Assembly (NCBI GenBank): GCA_017308235.1
Contig: JAFKFL010000031.1
Span: 1-64,000 of the forward strand
Direction of reading: 5' to 3'
Length of the DNA: 64,000 bases
Source of the DNA: Alphaproteobacteria bacterium
GTDB lineage: Bacteria; Pseudomonadota; Alphaproteobacteria; Reyranellales; Reyranellaceae
Part shown: positions 35,345-43,973 of the stretch, piece after piece
How positions within the stretch are numbered: position 1 is the stretch's first letter
Layout: each line of letters begins with the position of its first letter
Notes under the pieces: model-generated
Database searches by the model: none
What the model was told of the DNA's origin: nothing
The model's input: the letters and a program-made list of their open reading frames with translations, nothing else
Made by a program: the position numbers and the translations under genes

Positions 35345-36112
35345 ATGACGAAATTGAGTGCCCTGTGGCGCCAATACGCGCCGACGATCGTCCTGTTTCT
35401 GCTGCTGCTCGCGACTTGGCAGGCCGCCGTTACTTTCTCGGGAATCCGCGAATACCTCCTGCCGTCACCGATTTCGGTCTGGAACGCCCTATGGACTGGC
35501 GAAATCGCCTGGTCACAGCACCTGTGGGTGACAACGTGGGAGATCATCGGCGCGTTCCTGATGGCTGCTGGCGTCGGCGTGGCCTTGGGCGTTGCCATCG
35601 CCTGGTCGCCGCTGCTGGCCAATGCCCTCGTGCCGTTCCTCGTCTTCGTCAACACCTTGCCCAAGGTGGCGGTCGCGCCGCTGTTCCTGATCTGGATGGG
35701 CTACGGGATCTTCCCCAACATGCTGATGGGGGCGCTGATCGGCTTCTTCCCCGTGGTGATCAACACGGCCGTCGGGCTGAGCCAGGTCGAGGCCGACATG
35801 CTCGATCTCGGCCGCGTGTTCAACGCGCCGAAATGGAAGATCTTCCTCAAGATCCGCATTCCCAATGCCCTGCCCTATATCCTGAGTGCGCTCAAGATCA
35901 CCGCAACCGCGGCCGTGGTCGGCGCGATCGTGGGCGAGTTCGTCGCTTCGCAGCGCGGGCTGGGCTACGTCATCGTCACGACCCAGAGCAGCATGAACAC
36001 GTCGGTCGCGTTCGCTTCGCTGATCTGGATTTCCATCGTTGGTCTCGTCCTCTACGGCGCCGTCGTCCTGCTCGCCCATCTCTGGGCGCCGTGGGCGGAG
36101 GGCGTGGACTGA
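35345..36112 (+). CDS. ABC transporter permease, SsuC/TauC/ThiX type
   Basis: A 255-residue inner-membrane permease with about six helices. The EAA loop that contacts the ATPase is AEADMLDLGRVFNAPKWKIFLKI-like (from about residue 158). It forms an importer with the NMT1-type binding protein and the ATPase that follow. The gene is the first of a plus-strand trio divergent from the catabolic operon. Relatives move taurine, sulfonates, nitrate or pyrimidine precursors; the substrate here is unknown. Confidence 0.92.
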   Translation: MTKLSALWRQYAPTIVLFLLLLATWQAAVTFSGIREYLLPSPISVWNALWTGEIAWSQHLWVTTWEIIGAFLMAAGVGVALGVAIAWSPLLANALVPFLVFVNTLPKVAVAPLFLIWMGYGIFPNMLMGALIGFFPVVINTAVGLSQVEADMLDLGRVFNAPKWKIFLKIRIPNALPYILSALKITATAAVVGAIVGEFVASQRGLGYVIVTTQSSMNTSVAFASLIWISIVGLVLYGAVVLLAHLWAPWAEGVD

Positions 36113-36141
36113 GAACATCAATCGTCCTGGGGAGGATCATC

Positions 36142-37128
36142 ATGAGACGTACATTGTGGCTGGCATTTGCCGCCGTTTTTGCCGGAGCCGGATCGGCATC
36201 GGCGCAGGAGAAGTTCACCTTCGCCCTCAACTGGTTCGCCGTCGGCGACCACGCCGCCTACTGGGTGGCACTCGACAAGGGTTACTACAAGGCCAAGGGC
36301 CTCGACGTGACACTGGAGAACTCCAAGGGTTCCGGCGATTCGATCGCCAAGGTCGATACCGGCCGCGCCGACGCGGGCCTCGCCGACGCCGCCGTCGTGA
36401 TCGCGTCCAAAGCGCGCGGCACGACGATCAAGACGGTCGGCATGGTGTTCGACAAGACGCCGCTCAACATCTTCAGCCTCAAGAGCAAGCCGCTGGCCAA
36501 GCCCAAGGATCTCGAGGGCGCTACCCTCGGCTCGCCGCCTGGCGACGCGCAGCGCCAGATGTTTCCGGCCTTTGCCAAAGTCACTGGCATCGATGCGAGC
36601 AAGGTGAGCTGGGTCAATATCGAGCCCGCCGCCAAGATCGCTGCGGTGGCCGAGAAGCGCATGGATGGCGTCAGCGACTACACCACAGGCCTGCCGCTCT
36701 ATGAGAAGGCGGCAGGCAAGGGCAATGTCGTGATGATGCCGTGGGCCAACTTCGGCTTCGATCTCTACTCGATGTCCATCATGGCCAGCGAGAAGACAAT
36801 GAAGGAGCGCCCGCAAGTGCTGAAGGCGTTCCTGGAGGCATCCTATATGGGTTGGCGCGATGTCATGGCCGATCCCAAGGCAGCCATGGTGATCTTCAAG
36901 AAGCGCGTACCGGAGATCGACGTGGATGCGATCTCGGCCAACATGCTGATGGGTCTCGACCTGATGAAGACCGAGCAATATGCCAAGAGTGGTATTGGCT
37001 CGATCGATGACAAGCGGATGTGTGCGTCGGTCGACCTGGTGAACACCTATATGGGGTTGCCCAAGAAGGTCGACTGCAAGGACGTCTACACCAAGGATTT
37101 CTACACCAAAGTCGACATGCCGAAGTGA
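36142..37128 (+). CDS. ABC transporter substrate-binding protein, NMT1/THI5 type
   Basis: 328 residues with a Sec signal peptide (MRRTLWLAFAAVFAGAGSASAQ). The mature part (EKFTFALNWFAVGDHAAYWVALDKG) has the opening typical of NMT1/THI5-like periplasmic proteins that bind aromatic or pyrimidine-like ligands. The start ATG 36142 is preceded by GGGGAGGATC. The same frame is open back into the permease gene, which is only a shadow. It is very likely the ligand receptor of the neighbouring permease and ATPase. Confidence 0.92.
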   Translation: MRRTLWLAFAAVFAGAGSASAQEKFTFALNWFAVGDHAAYWVALDKGYYKAKGLDVTLENSKGSGDSIAKVDTGRADAGLADAAVVIASKARGTTIKTVGMVFDKTPLNIFSLKSKPLAKPKDLEGATLGSPPGDAQRQMFPAFAKVTGIDASKVSWVNIEPAAKIAAVAEKRMDGVSDYTTGLPLYEKAAGKGNVVMMPWANFGFDLYSMSIMASEKTMKERPQVLKAFLEASYMGWRDVMADPKAAMVIFKKRVPEIDVDAISANMLMGLDLMKTEQYAKSGIGSIDDKRMCASVDLVNTYMGLPKKVDCKDVYTKDFYTKVDMPK

Positions 37129-37147
37129 GCGGCCGGTCCGACCTGAC

Positions 37148-37957
37148 GTGACACGGACACTGATCGACCTCGACCGGGTCGGCATGACCTATCAGGCGGC
37201 GAGCGGTCCGGTGGAGGCCCTCGCCGGCATCTCGCTTGATGTCGGCACCGGCGAGTTCGTCTCGCTCGTGGGGCCGAGCGGCTGCGGCAAGTCGACTCTC
37301 CTGCGCATTATTGCCGGCCTGCGCCCAGCGACGCAGGGCACCGTGACGGTGGCGGGACGAAAGGTGGATCGTCCGATTGCCGATATCGGCATGGTCTTCC
37401 AGCAGCCGATCCTGCTGAAATGGCGCTCCATCCTGGACAATGTCCTGCTGCCGGCCGAGCTGGCCGGCAAGGACGCCGGCAGCCTCAAGCCGCGTGCCCA
37501 CAAGCTGCTCGACATGGCGGGCCTAGCAGGCTTTGGCGACAGGCTACCACGTGAGTTGTCTGGCGGCATGCAGCAGCGAGTCTCGCTCTGCCGCGCACTG
37601 CTGCTCGACCCCCCTCTACTATTGATGGACGAGCCATTCGGCGCGCTTGACGCCATGACGCGCGATGACATGGCGCTCGAACTGCTGCGCATCTGGGGCG
37701 AGCGAGACCTGGGCCAGGAGGCGCGCAAGACAGTGCTTTTCGTCACCCATTCGATCGCCGAAGCCGTGTTCCTGTCCGACCGCGTCGTGGTGATGTCGCC
37801 CCGGCCGGGACGCGTCGCGGCGGACCTCAGGATCGACTTGCCGAGACCGCGCACGGTCGAGTTGCGGGCGTCGGAGGCGTTTGGCCGGCTGAGCCTCGAT
37901 ATTTTCCGCACCCTCACCGGTCGCTCAGAGGCATCGACGACACAGTGGAGCGCCTAG
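37148..37957 (+). CDS. ABC transporter ATP-binding protein, SsuB/TauB type
   Basis: 269 residues, GTG start. It has Walker A GPSGCGKST, the Q-loop MVFQQPILLKWRS, signature LSGGMQQRVSLCRALL and Walker B LLLMDEPFGALD. It energises the importer with the two genes upstream. Its last bases overlap the end of the convergent GNAT gene by 4 bp. Confidence 0.94.
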   Translation: MTRTLIDLDRVGMTYQAASGPVEALAGISLDVGTGEFVSLVGPSGCGKSTLLRIIAGLRPATQGTVTVAGRKVDRPIADIGMVFQQPILLKWRSILDNVLLPAELAGKDAGSLKPRAHKLLDMAGLAGFGDRLPRELSGGMQQRVSLCRALLLDPPLLLMDEPFGALDAMTRDDMALELLRIWGERDLGQEARKTVLFVTHSIAEAVFLSDRVVVMSPRPGRVAADLRIDLPRPRTVELRASEAFGRLSLDIFRTLTGRSEASTTQWSA

Positions 37958-38379
37958 AGATCGCGCCGCATAAAGTGCGACGTAGCGGCCTGCGCGTAGC
38001 CGATTCTTTTGTAAAAGGCGTGAGCGGATTCTCGACGGATGTTCGTATAGAGGGCCACCGACGAAAGGCCTCTCACACGAGCCCAGGCCTCCGCGTCAGC
38101 CATCAAGACTGCGCCGACCCCACTGCCCCGGCAATTCGCATCGACCACAAGTGACTGGACGACAGCTTCGCACGGCTTTTCGAGGGCCGGCCGCTCGAAG
38201 ACATGCAGCAAGCCAACGACCTGTCCATCCAGCTCGGCAACCCTTGCCCGGTGATCCGGAGCGTTCAGCAGCCGTTCGAACCGTGCGCGAACCTCTTCCT
38301 CGCCGAGGGCATAGCCGAGTTGGTGAAGCAAGGCGGCAGCGGCCGGCAGATCCGCCGGCTGAAGGTCCCGAACGATCAT
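37954..38379 (-). CDS. GNAT-family N-acetyltransferase
   Basis: 141 residues, single GNAT domain: MIVRDLQPADLPAAAALL at the start, LVVDANCRGSGVGAVLM as the acetyl-CoA P-loop and HAFYKRIGYAQA at the end. The upstream extension to 38514 is not coding, since ATG 38379 has GGCAGG and the family starts there. Substrate unknown. It is divergent from the glutaryl-CoA dehydrogenase gene over 91 bp. Confidence 0.9.
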   Translation of the reverse strand: MIVRDLQPADLPAAAALLHQLGYALGEEEVRARFERLLNAPDHRARVAELDGQVVGLLHVFERPALEKPCEAVVQSLVVDANCRGSGVGAVLMADAEAWARVRGLSSVALYTNIRRESAHAFYKRIGYAQAATSHFMRRDL

Positions 38380-38470
38380 CCTGCCTTTGTACTGTCCGCC
38401 CCAGCCCCCGCAAAGGTTGGCGGCGCGGGCGGCGCCTGATAAGACGCCGCTTGTAGAGACAGGAGACGAT

Positions 38471-39706
38471 ATGGCCACCGCCGCCACACCGATGAAGAGC
38501 GCCGCCAAAGGCATCGCCTCAGACGCGAGGCCGTTCGACTGGGAAGACCCCTTCTTCCTCGACGATCAGCTCACCGAGGAAGAGGTCGCGATCCGCGATG
38601 CCGCGCGCGACTATTGCCAGGAGCGGCTGATGCCGCGCGTGCTGGAGGCCAACCGGCATGAGAAATTCCATCGCGAGATCATGAACGAAATGGGCGCGCT
38701 CGGCCTGCTCGGCTCGACCTTGCCCGAGAAATATGGATGCGCCGGCGCGAACTACACGACCTACGGCCTGGTGGCGCGCGAGGTCGAGCGCGTCGACTCG
38801 GGCTACCGCTCGGCGATGAGCGTGCAGTCCTCGCTGGTGATGCATCCGATCTATGCCTACGGCACCGAAGAACAGCGCATGAAGTACCTGCCCAAGCTCG
38901 CTACCGGCGAATGGGTCGGCTGCTTTGGCCTCACCGAGCCCGACCACGGCTCCGATCCGGGCAGCATGAAGACCCGCGCCGTCACCGTCCCCGGCGGCTT
39001 CAAGGTCTCGGGCTCCAAGATGTGGATCACCAATTCGCCGATCGCCGACGTGCTGGTCGTGTGGGCCAAGCTCGACGGCGGCGCGATCCGCGGCTTCATC
39101 CTCGAGCGCGGCTACAAGGGCCTTGAGACGCCGAAGATCGAAGGCAAGTTCAGCCTGCGCGCCTCGGTGACGGGCGCGATCATGCTCGACGAGGTGTTCG
39201 TGCCGGTCGAGAACATGCTGCCCAACGTCTCGGGCCTCGGCGGTCCGTTCGGTTGCCTGAACAATGCACGCTATGGCATCGCCTGGGGCGCGATGGGTGC
39301 TGCGGAATTCTGCTGGAAGCAGGCGCGCAACTACACGGTGGACCGCAAGCAGTTCGGCCGGCCGCTCGCCGCCAACCAGCTGATCCAGAAGAAGCTCGCC
39401 GACATGCAGACCGAGATCGCGCTCGGCCTCCAGGCCTGCCTGCGCGTCGGCCGGCTCAAGGACAAGGGCCACGCGCAGCCCGAGATGATCTCGCTGATCA
39501 AGCGTAACAACTGCGGCAAGGCGCTCGACATCGCCCGCGTCGCGCGCGACATGCACGGCGGCAACGGCGTCTCCGACGAGTATCACGTGATCCGCCACGC
39601 CATGAACCTCGAGGCGGTGAACACCTACGAGGGCACGCACGATGTCCATGCGCTGATCCTCGGCCGCGCGATCACCGGCATTCAGGCCTTTACTGCAGCA
39701 GGCTGA
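38471..39706 (+). CDS. gcdH: Acyl-CoA dehydrogenase, probable glutaryl-CoA dehydrogenase
   Basis: 411 residues. It oxidises and decarboxylates glutaryl-CoA to crotonyl-CoA in lysine/tryptophan degradation, passing electrons to ETF. Evidence is the GcdH-like N-terminus (PFDWEDPFFLDDQLTEEE), FGLTEPDHGSDPGSM, MWITNSPIADVLVVWAK and the catalytic Glu in NTYEGTHDVHALILGRAITG. The frame extends upstream, but ATG 38471 follows AGGAGAC. No CoA-transferase for glutarate lies nearby, although a CaiB-type gene is at 55 kb. Confidence 0.92.
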   Translation: MATAATPMKSAAKGIASDARPFDWEDPFFLDDQLTEEEVAIRDAARDYCQERLMPRVLEANRHEKFHREIMNEMGALGLLGSTLPEKYGCAGANYTTYGLVAREVERVDSGYRSAMSVQSSLVMHPIYAYGTEEQRMKYLPKLATGEWVGCFGLTEPDHGSDPGSMKTRAVTVPGGFKVSGSKMWITNSPIADVLVVWAKLDGGAIRGFILERGYKGLETPKIEGKFSLRASVTGAIMLDEVFVPVENMLPNVSGLGGPFGCLNNARYGIAWGAMGAAEFCWKQARNYTVDRKQFGRPLAANQLIQKKLADMQTEIALGLQACLRVGRLKDKGHAQPEMISLIKRNNCGKALDIARVARDMHGGNGVSDEYHVIRHAMNLEAVNTYEGTHDVHALILGRAITGIQAFTAAG

Positions 39707-39710
39707 GCCG

Positions 39711-40457
39711 GTGGAGCTGCCGCCCCTCGGCGATGTGGCCATCGTCGTCGCGGGGGCGCTGACCGCCGGGTTCGTGAATGGCCTCAGCGGCACCGGTTAT
39801 TCGCTGATGGCCCTCGGCTTCTGGCTCCATGTCATGTCGCCGACGACGGCCGCGCCACTGACCGCGCTGTGCTCGGTGAGCGGCCACATCCAGTCGTTGC
39901 CGCGCATTTGGCGCGGCGTGATCTGGACGAGGCTTTGGCCATTCCTCGCCGCCGGGCTGGTCGGCGTCCCGCTGGGAACGGCTCTGCTCGGCCATATTCG
40001 CCTGCAACCACTGAAGCTCTCTGTCGGCTGCTTTCTCATTCTCTACTGCGGCTGGATGGCCTTCGTGCGCCGTCCACCGATCATCCACGGCGGGAGCCGC
40101 TGGGCCGATGCGGGGATCGGGCTGGTCGGCGGCGTCCTGGGCGGGATGGCGAGCATGAGTGGCCCTGCTCCCAGCGTCTGGGCCCAACTTCGCGGCTGGA
40201 ACATGCACGAGCAACGCGGCGTCAATCAGCCCTTCAACATGGCGATCCTTGCGGCCGCCCTGGTCTCCGCGGCTGTGGCCGGGTACCTCGACCATGTCTT
40301 CCTGGTCTGGGTCCTCATCACCGTGCCGACCACCCTGCTCGGCGCGCGGCTGGGGCTGCTGGTCTACGGTCGGATCGACGACCGGCAGTTCCGCTGGATC
40401 ATCCTCGGCCTGCTGGCCCTGTCCGGCGCGTCGCTGATCCTCTCGGGCCTAAGCTAG
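39711..40457 (+). CDS. TauE/SafE (DUF81) family membrane transporter
   Basis: A 248-residue protein with seven to eight hydrophobic segments and the conserved start GFVNGLSGTGYSLMALG. The family exports or takes up sulfite, sulfonates or other small anions. GTG start 4 nt after the gcdH stop, so probably co-transcribed; no clear functional link to glutarate is seen. It is convergent with the following GST-like gene. Confidence 0.88.
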   Translation: MELPPLGDVAIVVAGALTAGFVNGLSGTGYSLMALGFWLHVMSPTTAAPLTALCSVSGHIQSLPRIWRGVIWTRLWPFLAAGLVGVPLGTALLGHIRLQPLKLSVGCFLILYCGWMAFVRRPPIIHGGSRWADAGIGLVGGVLGGMASMSGPAPSVWAQLRGWNMHEQRGVNQPFNMAILAAALVSAAVAGYLDHVFLVWVLITVPTTLLGARLGLLVYGRIDDRQFRWIILGLLALSGASLILSGLS

Positions 40458-41444
40458 CCAGCGCAGGCAGTCCGCCTCGGCTAAAATACCGTCGAGCCCA
40501 GCTGCACCCTTGGCGGCCGCATACTTGCGCCGGATCTCCGCGAGCGACCGCGCGTGGTACTTTTGCGACTCCTGCGACCAGGCCGCACCGGCGAGCGTCA
40601 CCTCGAAGCTCTTGTCGCCCTTCTGGATGGCCGCGGCATTCGCTGCCGACCATGGCAGGAACAGGGTGCCCACCTCTTCCTTCAGAAGCGGCATCAATCC
40701 GGACGACAACGTGTTCCAGCTCTCGAAGGCACCTTCCGGTTTGGGAGACACCATACGGTCGACCCAGGCCATGACATGCTTGGCACTGGCGCGCATCTCG
40801 GCACCCGGTGTCGGATCGGTTGCCGCCTCGTAGAGCTGACCCCAGAGCCCGAAGTCGGCCAGCGCCGGGCGACCACCCAGGAGATACGGCCGCGCGGCAA
40901 GATGCCGGTCGAGGATTTCCACCACGCGTTTGAAGGAGGCCTCGATCAGCGGCCGCGTCGTCGGATTGGAGCCGACAAAGCCTAGCCGGCCGGTCATGCG
41001 TTCAGCGACAGCGGCGCGCGCCTGCGCAACAGCCAAAGGCCCCTGATGCCCCATCATCTGCAAGGCGATGCGTTCGGCCGTGGCCCAGCAGTCGGCCGGA
41101 TAGCTCCAACGGTAATGGAACATCCATTTATTGCCCCACTCGTCGGCATATTCCTCGATCAATGCCGACAGGAAGGAGAGCGCGGGATCAGCGGGCGTGA
41201 TCGACGGCTCCGAAGCCTTCGCCTCGAAATGCTCGATGATCGGCGTCGAGTCCTGTAACCCTTCGCCCTCTGGCGTGACCACCAACGGGATCAGCGGCAG
41301 TTTCGCGTACTTCTGGAATTCAGCCTGGCTGGCCGGCGAGCGCGGGATCCATTCGTGGGGCACGCCCCTGTAGCGAAGATAGGAGCGGACCTTCACCGAA
41401 TAGGGTGAAAGCTCCGAACCGAAGAGGCGACAACCATCCGTCAT
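40449..41444 (-). CDS. Glutathione S-transferase family protein (large form)
   Basis: 331 residues. The N-terminal thioredoxin-like domain reads LFGSELSPYSVKVRSYLRYRGV, with Ser in the SPYS turn, then PLIPLVVTPEG and LQDSTPIIEHFE, the gamma-glutamyl-binding motif. The helical domain contains YLLGGRPALADFGLWGQLY. Compared with normal GSTs (about 220) it has a long insertion around residues 90-150 and a C-terminal extension of about 80 residues. The upstream frame is non-coding. ATG overlaps the corA stop. Confidence 0.87.
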   Translation of the reverse strand: MTDGCRLFGSELSPYSVKVRSYLRYRGVPHEWIPRSPASQAEFQKYAKLPLIPLVVTPEGEGLQDSTPIIEHFEAKASEPSITPADPALSFLSALIEEYADEWGNKWMFHYRWSYPADCWATAERIALQMMGHQGPLAVAQARAAVAERMTGRLGFVGSNPTTRPLIEASFKRVVEILDRHLAARPYLLGGRPALADFGLWGQLYEAATDPTPGAEMRASAKHVMAWVDRMVSPKPEGAFESWNTLSSGLMPLLKEEVGTLFLPWSAANAAAIQKGDKSFEVTLAGAAWSQESQKYHARSLAEIRRKYAAAKGAAGLDGILAEADCLRWLA

Positions 41445-42508
41445 AGCCACCGCTTCCGTCGCATCCAGACGAACAGGCCGACGACGACCATCGCCGTAAG
41501 CACCCAGAAGAACGCATAACCGTGCTTCCAGCCCAGCTCGGGCATGTTGCCCGCCTCGCGATCGAAATTCATGCCATAGACGCCGGCGAGGAACGACAGG
41601 GGCATGAAGAACGCTGTGATGACGGCCAGCGTCTTCATCACCTCCGACATGCGGTTGTTGGCCTGCATCAAATAGACTTCCATCAGGCCGTTGCACATCT
41701 CTCGATAGCTTTCGAGCAGATCGAGCACCGCGATGGAATGGTCGAAGCAGTCGCGCAGATAGGTACGGGTCTCGGAGCCGATGACTGGCGTCTCCGGGCG
41801 CATCATGGCAAGGATGGTCTCGCGCTCCGCCCACTGAAGCCGATGGAAGGTCACCAGCGCGCGACGCGCTTGATGAATATTGTTGAGCGTCTTGTCCGTC
41901 GAATGATCCAGCGCCTCGTCTTCCAGGAGCTCGAGATGGTTGGCCAGGGCCTCGATCAGCGGGAACTTGCGATCGACGACCAGATCGACCAGCGCATAGA
42001 CGAGATAGTCGATGTCGTAGGTGCGCAGGCGCGAGCCTTCGGCCTTCAGCCGTTCGCGTACCGGCCTGAAGATGTCGAGCTTGTGGTCATGAAACGAGAT
42101 GACGTAGTTCTGGCCAAAGAAAATACTCACCTGCCGCAACCGGATCTCGCCTTCCTCGTAAGAGGGATCGTTGAGCACGACGAAACCTTGACCGCCGTAG
42201 ACGTCTAGCTTGCTCCTCTGGTTCGCGTGGAACACGTCCTCCAGGGCGAGTGGATGCAGGTTAAACGCCTTGCCAAGGTCCTGCAGCATCTCGGAACTCG
42301 GCCGGCCCGCAACGTCGATCCAGGTGTGTCCCGGCGTGCCAAGGTGGAATTGGCACTCATCGACTTCCACTCCGTGCAGCACCTCGCACTCTTCCGGCGT
42401 GTATTCGACCAGCGTGAAGTCGAGCGCTTCGTCGGGAACCGGTGCGCGACCGGTCAGTAGACCCGGCGCGGTGCCCGGCGGCGTATGGCGGTGTACGAGC
42501 CCGTCCAT
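41441..42508 (-). CDS. corA: CorA-family divalent cation transporter (CorA/ZntB)
   Basis: 355 residues: a cytosolic funnel domain with long helices, then two C-terminal transmembrane helices with the selectivity motif GMN (in GVYGMNF). The loop after GMN reads DREAGNMPELGWKHGYAFF: the canonical MPEL is present. The protein would import Mg2+, or another divalent metal, as a pentamer. ATG 42508 start; the GST-type gene overlaps its stop. Other neighbours do not indicate metal regulation. Confidence 0.93.
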   Translation of the reverse strand: MDGLVHRHTPPGTAPGLLTGRAPVPDEALDFTLVEYTPEECEVLHGVEVDECQFHLGTPGHTWIDVAGRPSSEMLQDLGKAFNLHPLALEDVFHANQRSKLDVYGGQGFVVLNDPSYEEGEIRLRQVSIFFGQNYVISFHDHKLDIFRPVRERLKAEGSRLRTYDIDYLVYALVDLVVDRKFPLIEALANHLELLEDEALDHSTDKTLNNIHQARRALVTFHRLQWAERETILAMMRPETPVIGSETRTYLRDCFDHSIAVLDLLESYREMCNGLMEVYLMQANNRMSEVMKTLAVITAFFMPLSFLAGVYGMNFDREAGNMPELGWKHGYAFFWVLTAMVVVGLFVWMRRKRWL

Positions 42509-42530
42509 CTCAATTTGCTCCCGGAAGGCG

Positions 42531-42815
42531 TCAGACTTCCTGCATCACCTGCACCTCGGGACGTCCGGCAAGATAGTCGCCGAGCTTGCGTCCCAGCTCC
42601 TTGAAATGAGGAGCCGCACGATGTGCATCGAGCGCTGCCTGGTCGGCGTAGCGCTCCAGCATGACGTAAACATTAACGTCGTCCGTCTTGTGCAGGGCAT
42701 AGAGCTTGTTGCCCGGTTCGTCGGCCTGAACCTTCGCCTGCAGCGCCTTCATGGTCGCCTCAAAGTCGGCGTTGGTCCCAGGCTTGATGGTGAGTTTCGC
42801 GATGATGCCCAGCAT
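42531..42815 (-). CDS. Antibiotic biosynthesis monooxygenase (ABM/YgiN-like) domain protein
   Basis: 94 residues, one ferredoxin-like ABM domain: LGIIAKLTIKPGTNADFEATM, PGNKLYALHK and VYVMLERYADQAALDAHRAAPHFKELG. Related proteins act as quinol or aromatic monooxygenases without cofactor, and some only bind. It is located between the corA and MaoC-type genes on the minus strand. Confidence 0.9.
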   Translation of the reverse strand: MLGIIAKLTIKPGTNADFEATMKALQAKVQADEPGNKLYALHKTDDVNVYVMLERYADQAALDAHRAAPHFKELGRKLGDYLAGRPEVQVMQEV

Positions 42816-42836
42816 GATGACTTCCTCTGCTGCACT

Positions 42837-43322
42837 CTATTGCGGCCGTTTGCGCACAAGGTACTTGTGTTCGCCGTCACATACCAGCGCGCCGGCCTGG
42901 TTATGGATCGTGAGCTTCATCGTCACGACTCCCGTTGTACGGCCAACCTTCAGATCGGTGATTTCCAGCATCGGATAGAGCGTGTCGCCGCAATAGACCG
43001 GCTTCAGAAAGCGTGAAGACTGCTCCAGGAACCCGACTAAGGAATCGCCGATGAAATGCGGGAAGATCCCGGCACCGGCGGCGCCCTGAATGGCAACCTG
43101 CAGTCCATGTGCCAGCAGGTCGCGGTGACCGCGAGCCTTGCAGTATTCGCGGTCGTAATGGATCGGATGGTTATCGCCGCTGGCCGACTGGAAGGCGGCG
43201 AACAACGCCTCGGTCTGGGTGCGGGAGTTGATATAGAACTTCTGTCCGACCGCTAGGTCCTCGAACCAGTGCGTCGGACCGAAGCTATGCTCCTGCGGCT
43301 TGAACTGACCGGCTTCGGCCAC
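42837..43322 (-). CDS. MaoC-like hotdog dehydratase/thioesterase
   Basis: 161 residues, GTG start. The hotdog helix motif FAAFQSASGDNHPIHYDREYC matches the R-hydratase Asp-His catalytic motif (DxxPxH), and AHGLQVAIQGAAGAGIF follows. It probably hydrates an enoyl-CoA. It sits downstream of the valine-degradation genes on the same strand with 36 bp to the HAD gene, so it may share their transcript. Confidence 0.9.
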   Translation of the reverse strand: MAEAGQFKPQEHSFGPTHWFEDLAVGQKFYINSRTQTEALFAAFQSASGDNHPIHYDREYCKARGHRDLLAHGLQVAIQGAAGAGIFPHFIGDSLVGFLEQSSRFLKPVYCGDTLYPMLEITDLKVGRTTGVVTMKLTIHNQAGALVCDGEHKYLVRKRPQ

Positions 43323-43358
43323 GTGATCTCTCCTCGTGAAGCGGACATCTACCGGTGT

Positions 43359-43973
43359 CTACGCTCTGGAAAAGAGATCGCCAAGCCTGTGAAGCGTGGG
43401 CTCGAGATAGTCGGGCTTGGTGTCGTCGCGAGGCGAAAGGCCGATGCGGTTGTGCCAATAGACCGGCATGCCCACGCCCTTGGCGCCCGGCACATCCGAC
43501 GCCGAGCCGGCCACGAACAGGGTCCGCTCGGGTGCCGTGCCCAGCGCAGTCAGGACCGCCCGGTAGGGCTCGGGTCGTGGCTTGTAGAACCCCGCCTCCT
43601 CCGCCGTCACCACCGCCTTGAACGGCACGCCGACACACGCCGCTGCGCGACGGCCCAAACGGATCGAGCAGTTGGTGGCGACGGCGAGCGGAGCCGGCAA
43701 GTCGGCCAGAACCCCTGCAGCTTCAGGCCAAGGCGCCAGCTCGTCCCAGCGTTGCTCCAGCGCCTCGCCCAGGGTCTTGGGCAAGCCGACATCTCTGGCG
43801 GCTTCGCACACCAGCTCTTCATAGGGCCGATAGGCACCGCAGCCGTACGTGATTTCGAGGTATCGCCGGCGCCATTTCAGGCCAACCTCAGGCGAGCCGG
43901 CGACCTTGTTCCACAAACTCCAGGAGTCGAGCAGCGCCGTCAGCAGGTCGAAGACGACGGCGTCGTATTTCAC
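43359..43973 (-). CDS. HAD-superfamily haloacid dehalogenase type II-like hydrolase
   Basis: 204 residues. The HAD motif I is YDAVVFDLLTALLDSW, with the nucleophile Asp in FDLLTAL where the family has DxYGTL. Motif II is VATNCS, motif III Lys is in KPRPEPY and motif IV is FVAGSASDVPGAKGVGM. It could dehalogenate 2-haloacids or act as a phosphatase. The GTG start overlaps the stop of the GST gene, which suggests coupled function with glutathione chemistry. Confidence 0.87.
   Translation of the reverse strand: MKYDAVVFDLLTALLDSWSLWNKVAGSPEVGLKWRRRYLEITYGCGAYRPYEELVCEAARDVGLPKTLGEALEQRWDELAPWPEAAGVLADLPAPLAVATNCSIRLGRRAAACVGVPFKAVVTAEEAGFYKPRPEPYRAVLTALGTAPERTLFVAGSASDVPGAKGVGMPVYWHNRIGLSPRDDTKPDYLEPTLHRLGDLFSRA

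Noticed and set aside
35326..36141. Open frame upstream of the NMT1-type protein making a 600-codon ORF
   Set aside because: It lies out of frame inside the ABC permease gene, which has clear family residues; the signal peptide at 36142 shows the real start.
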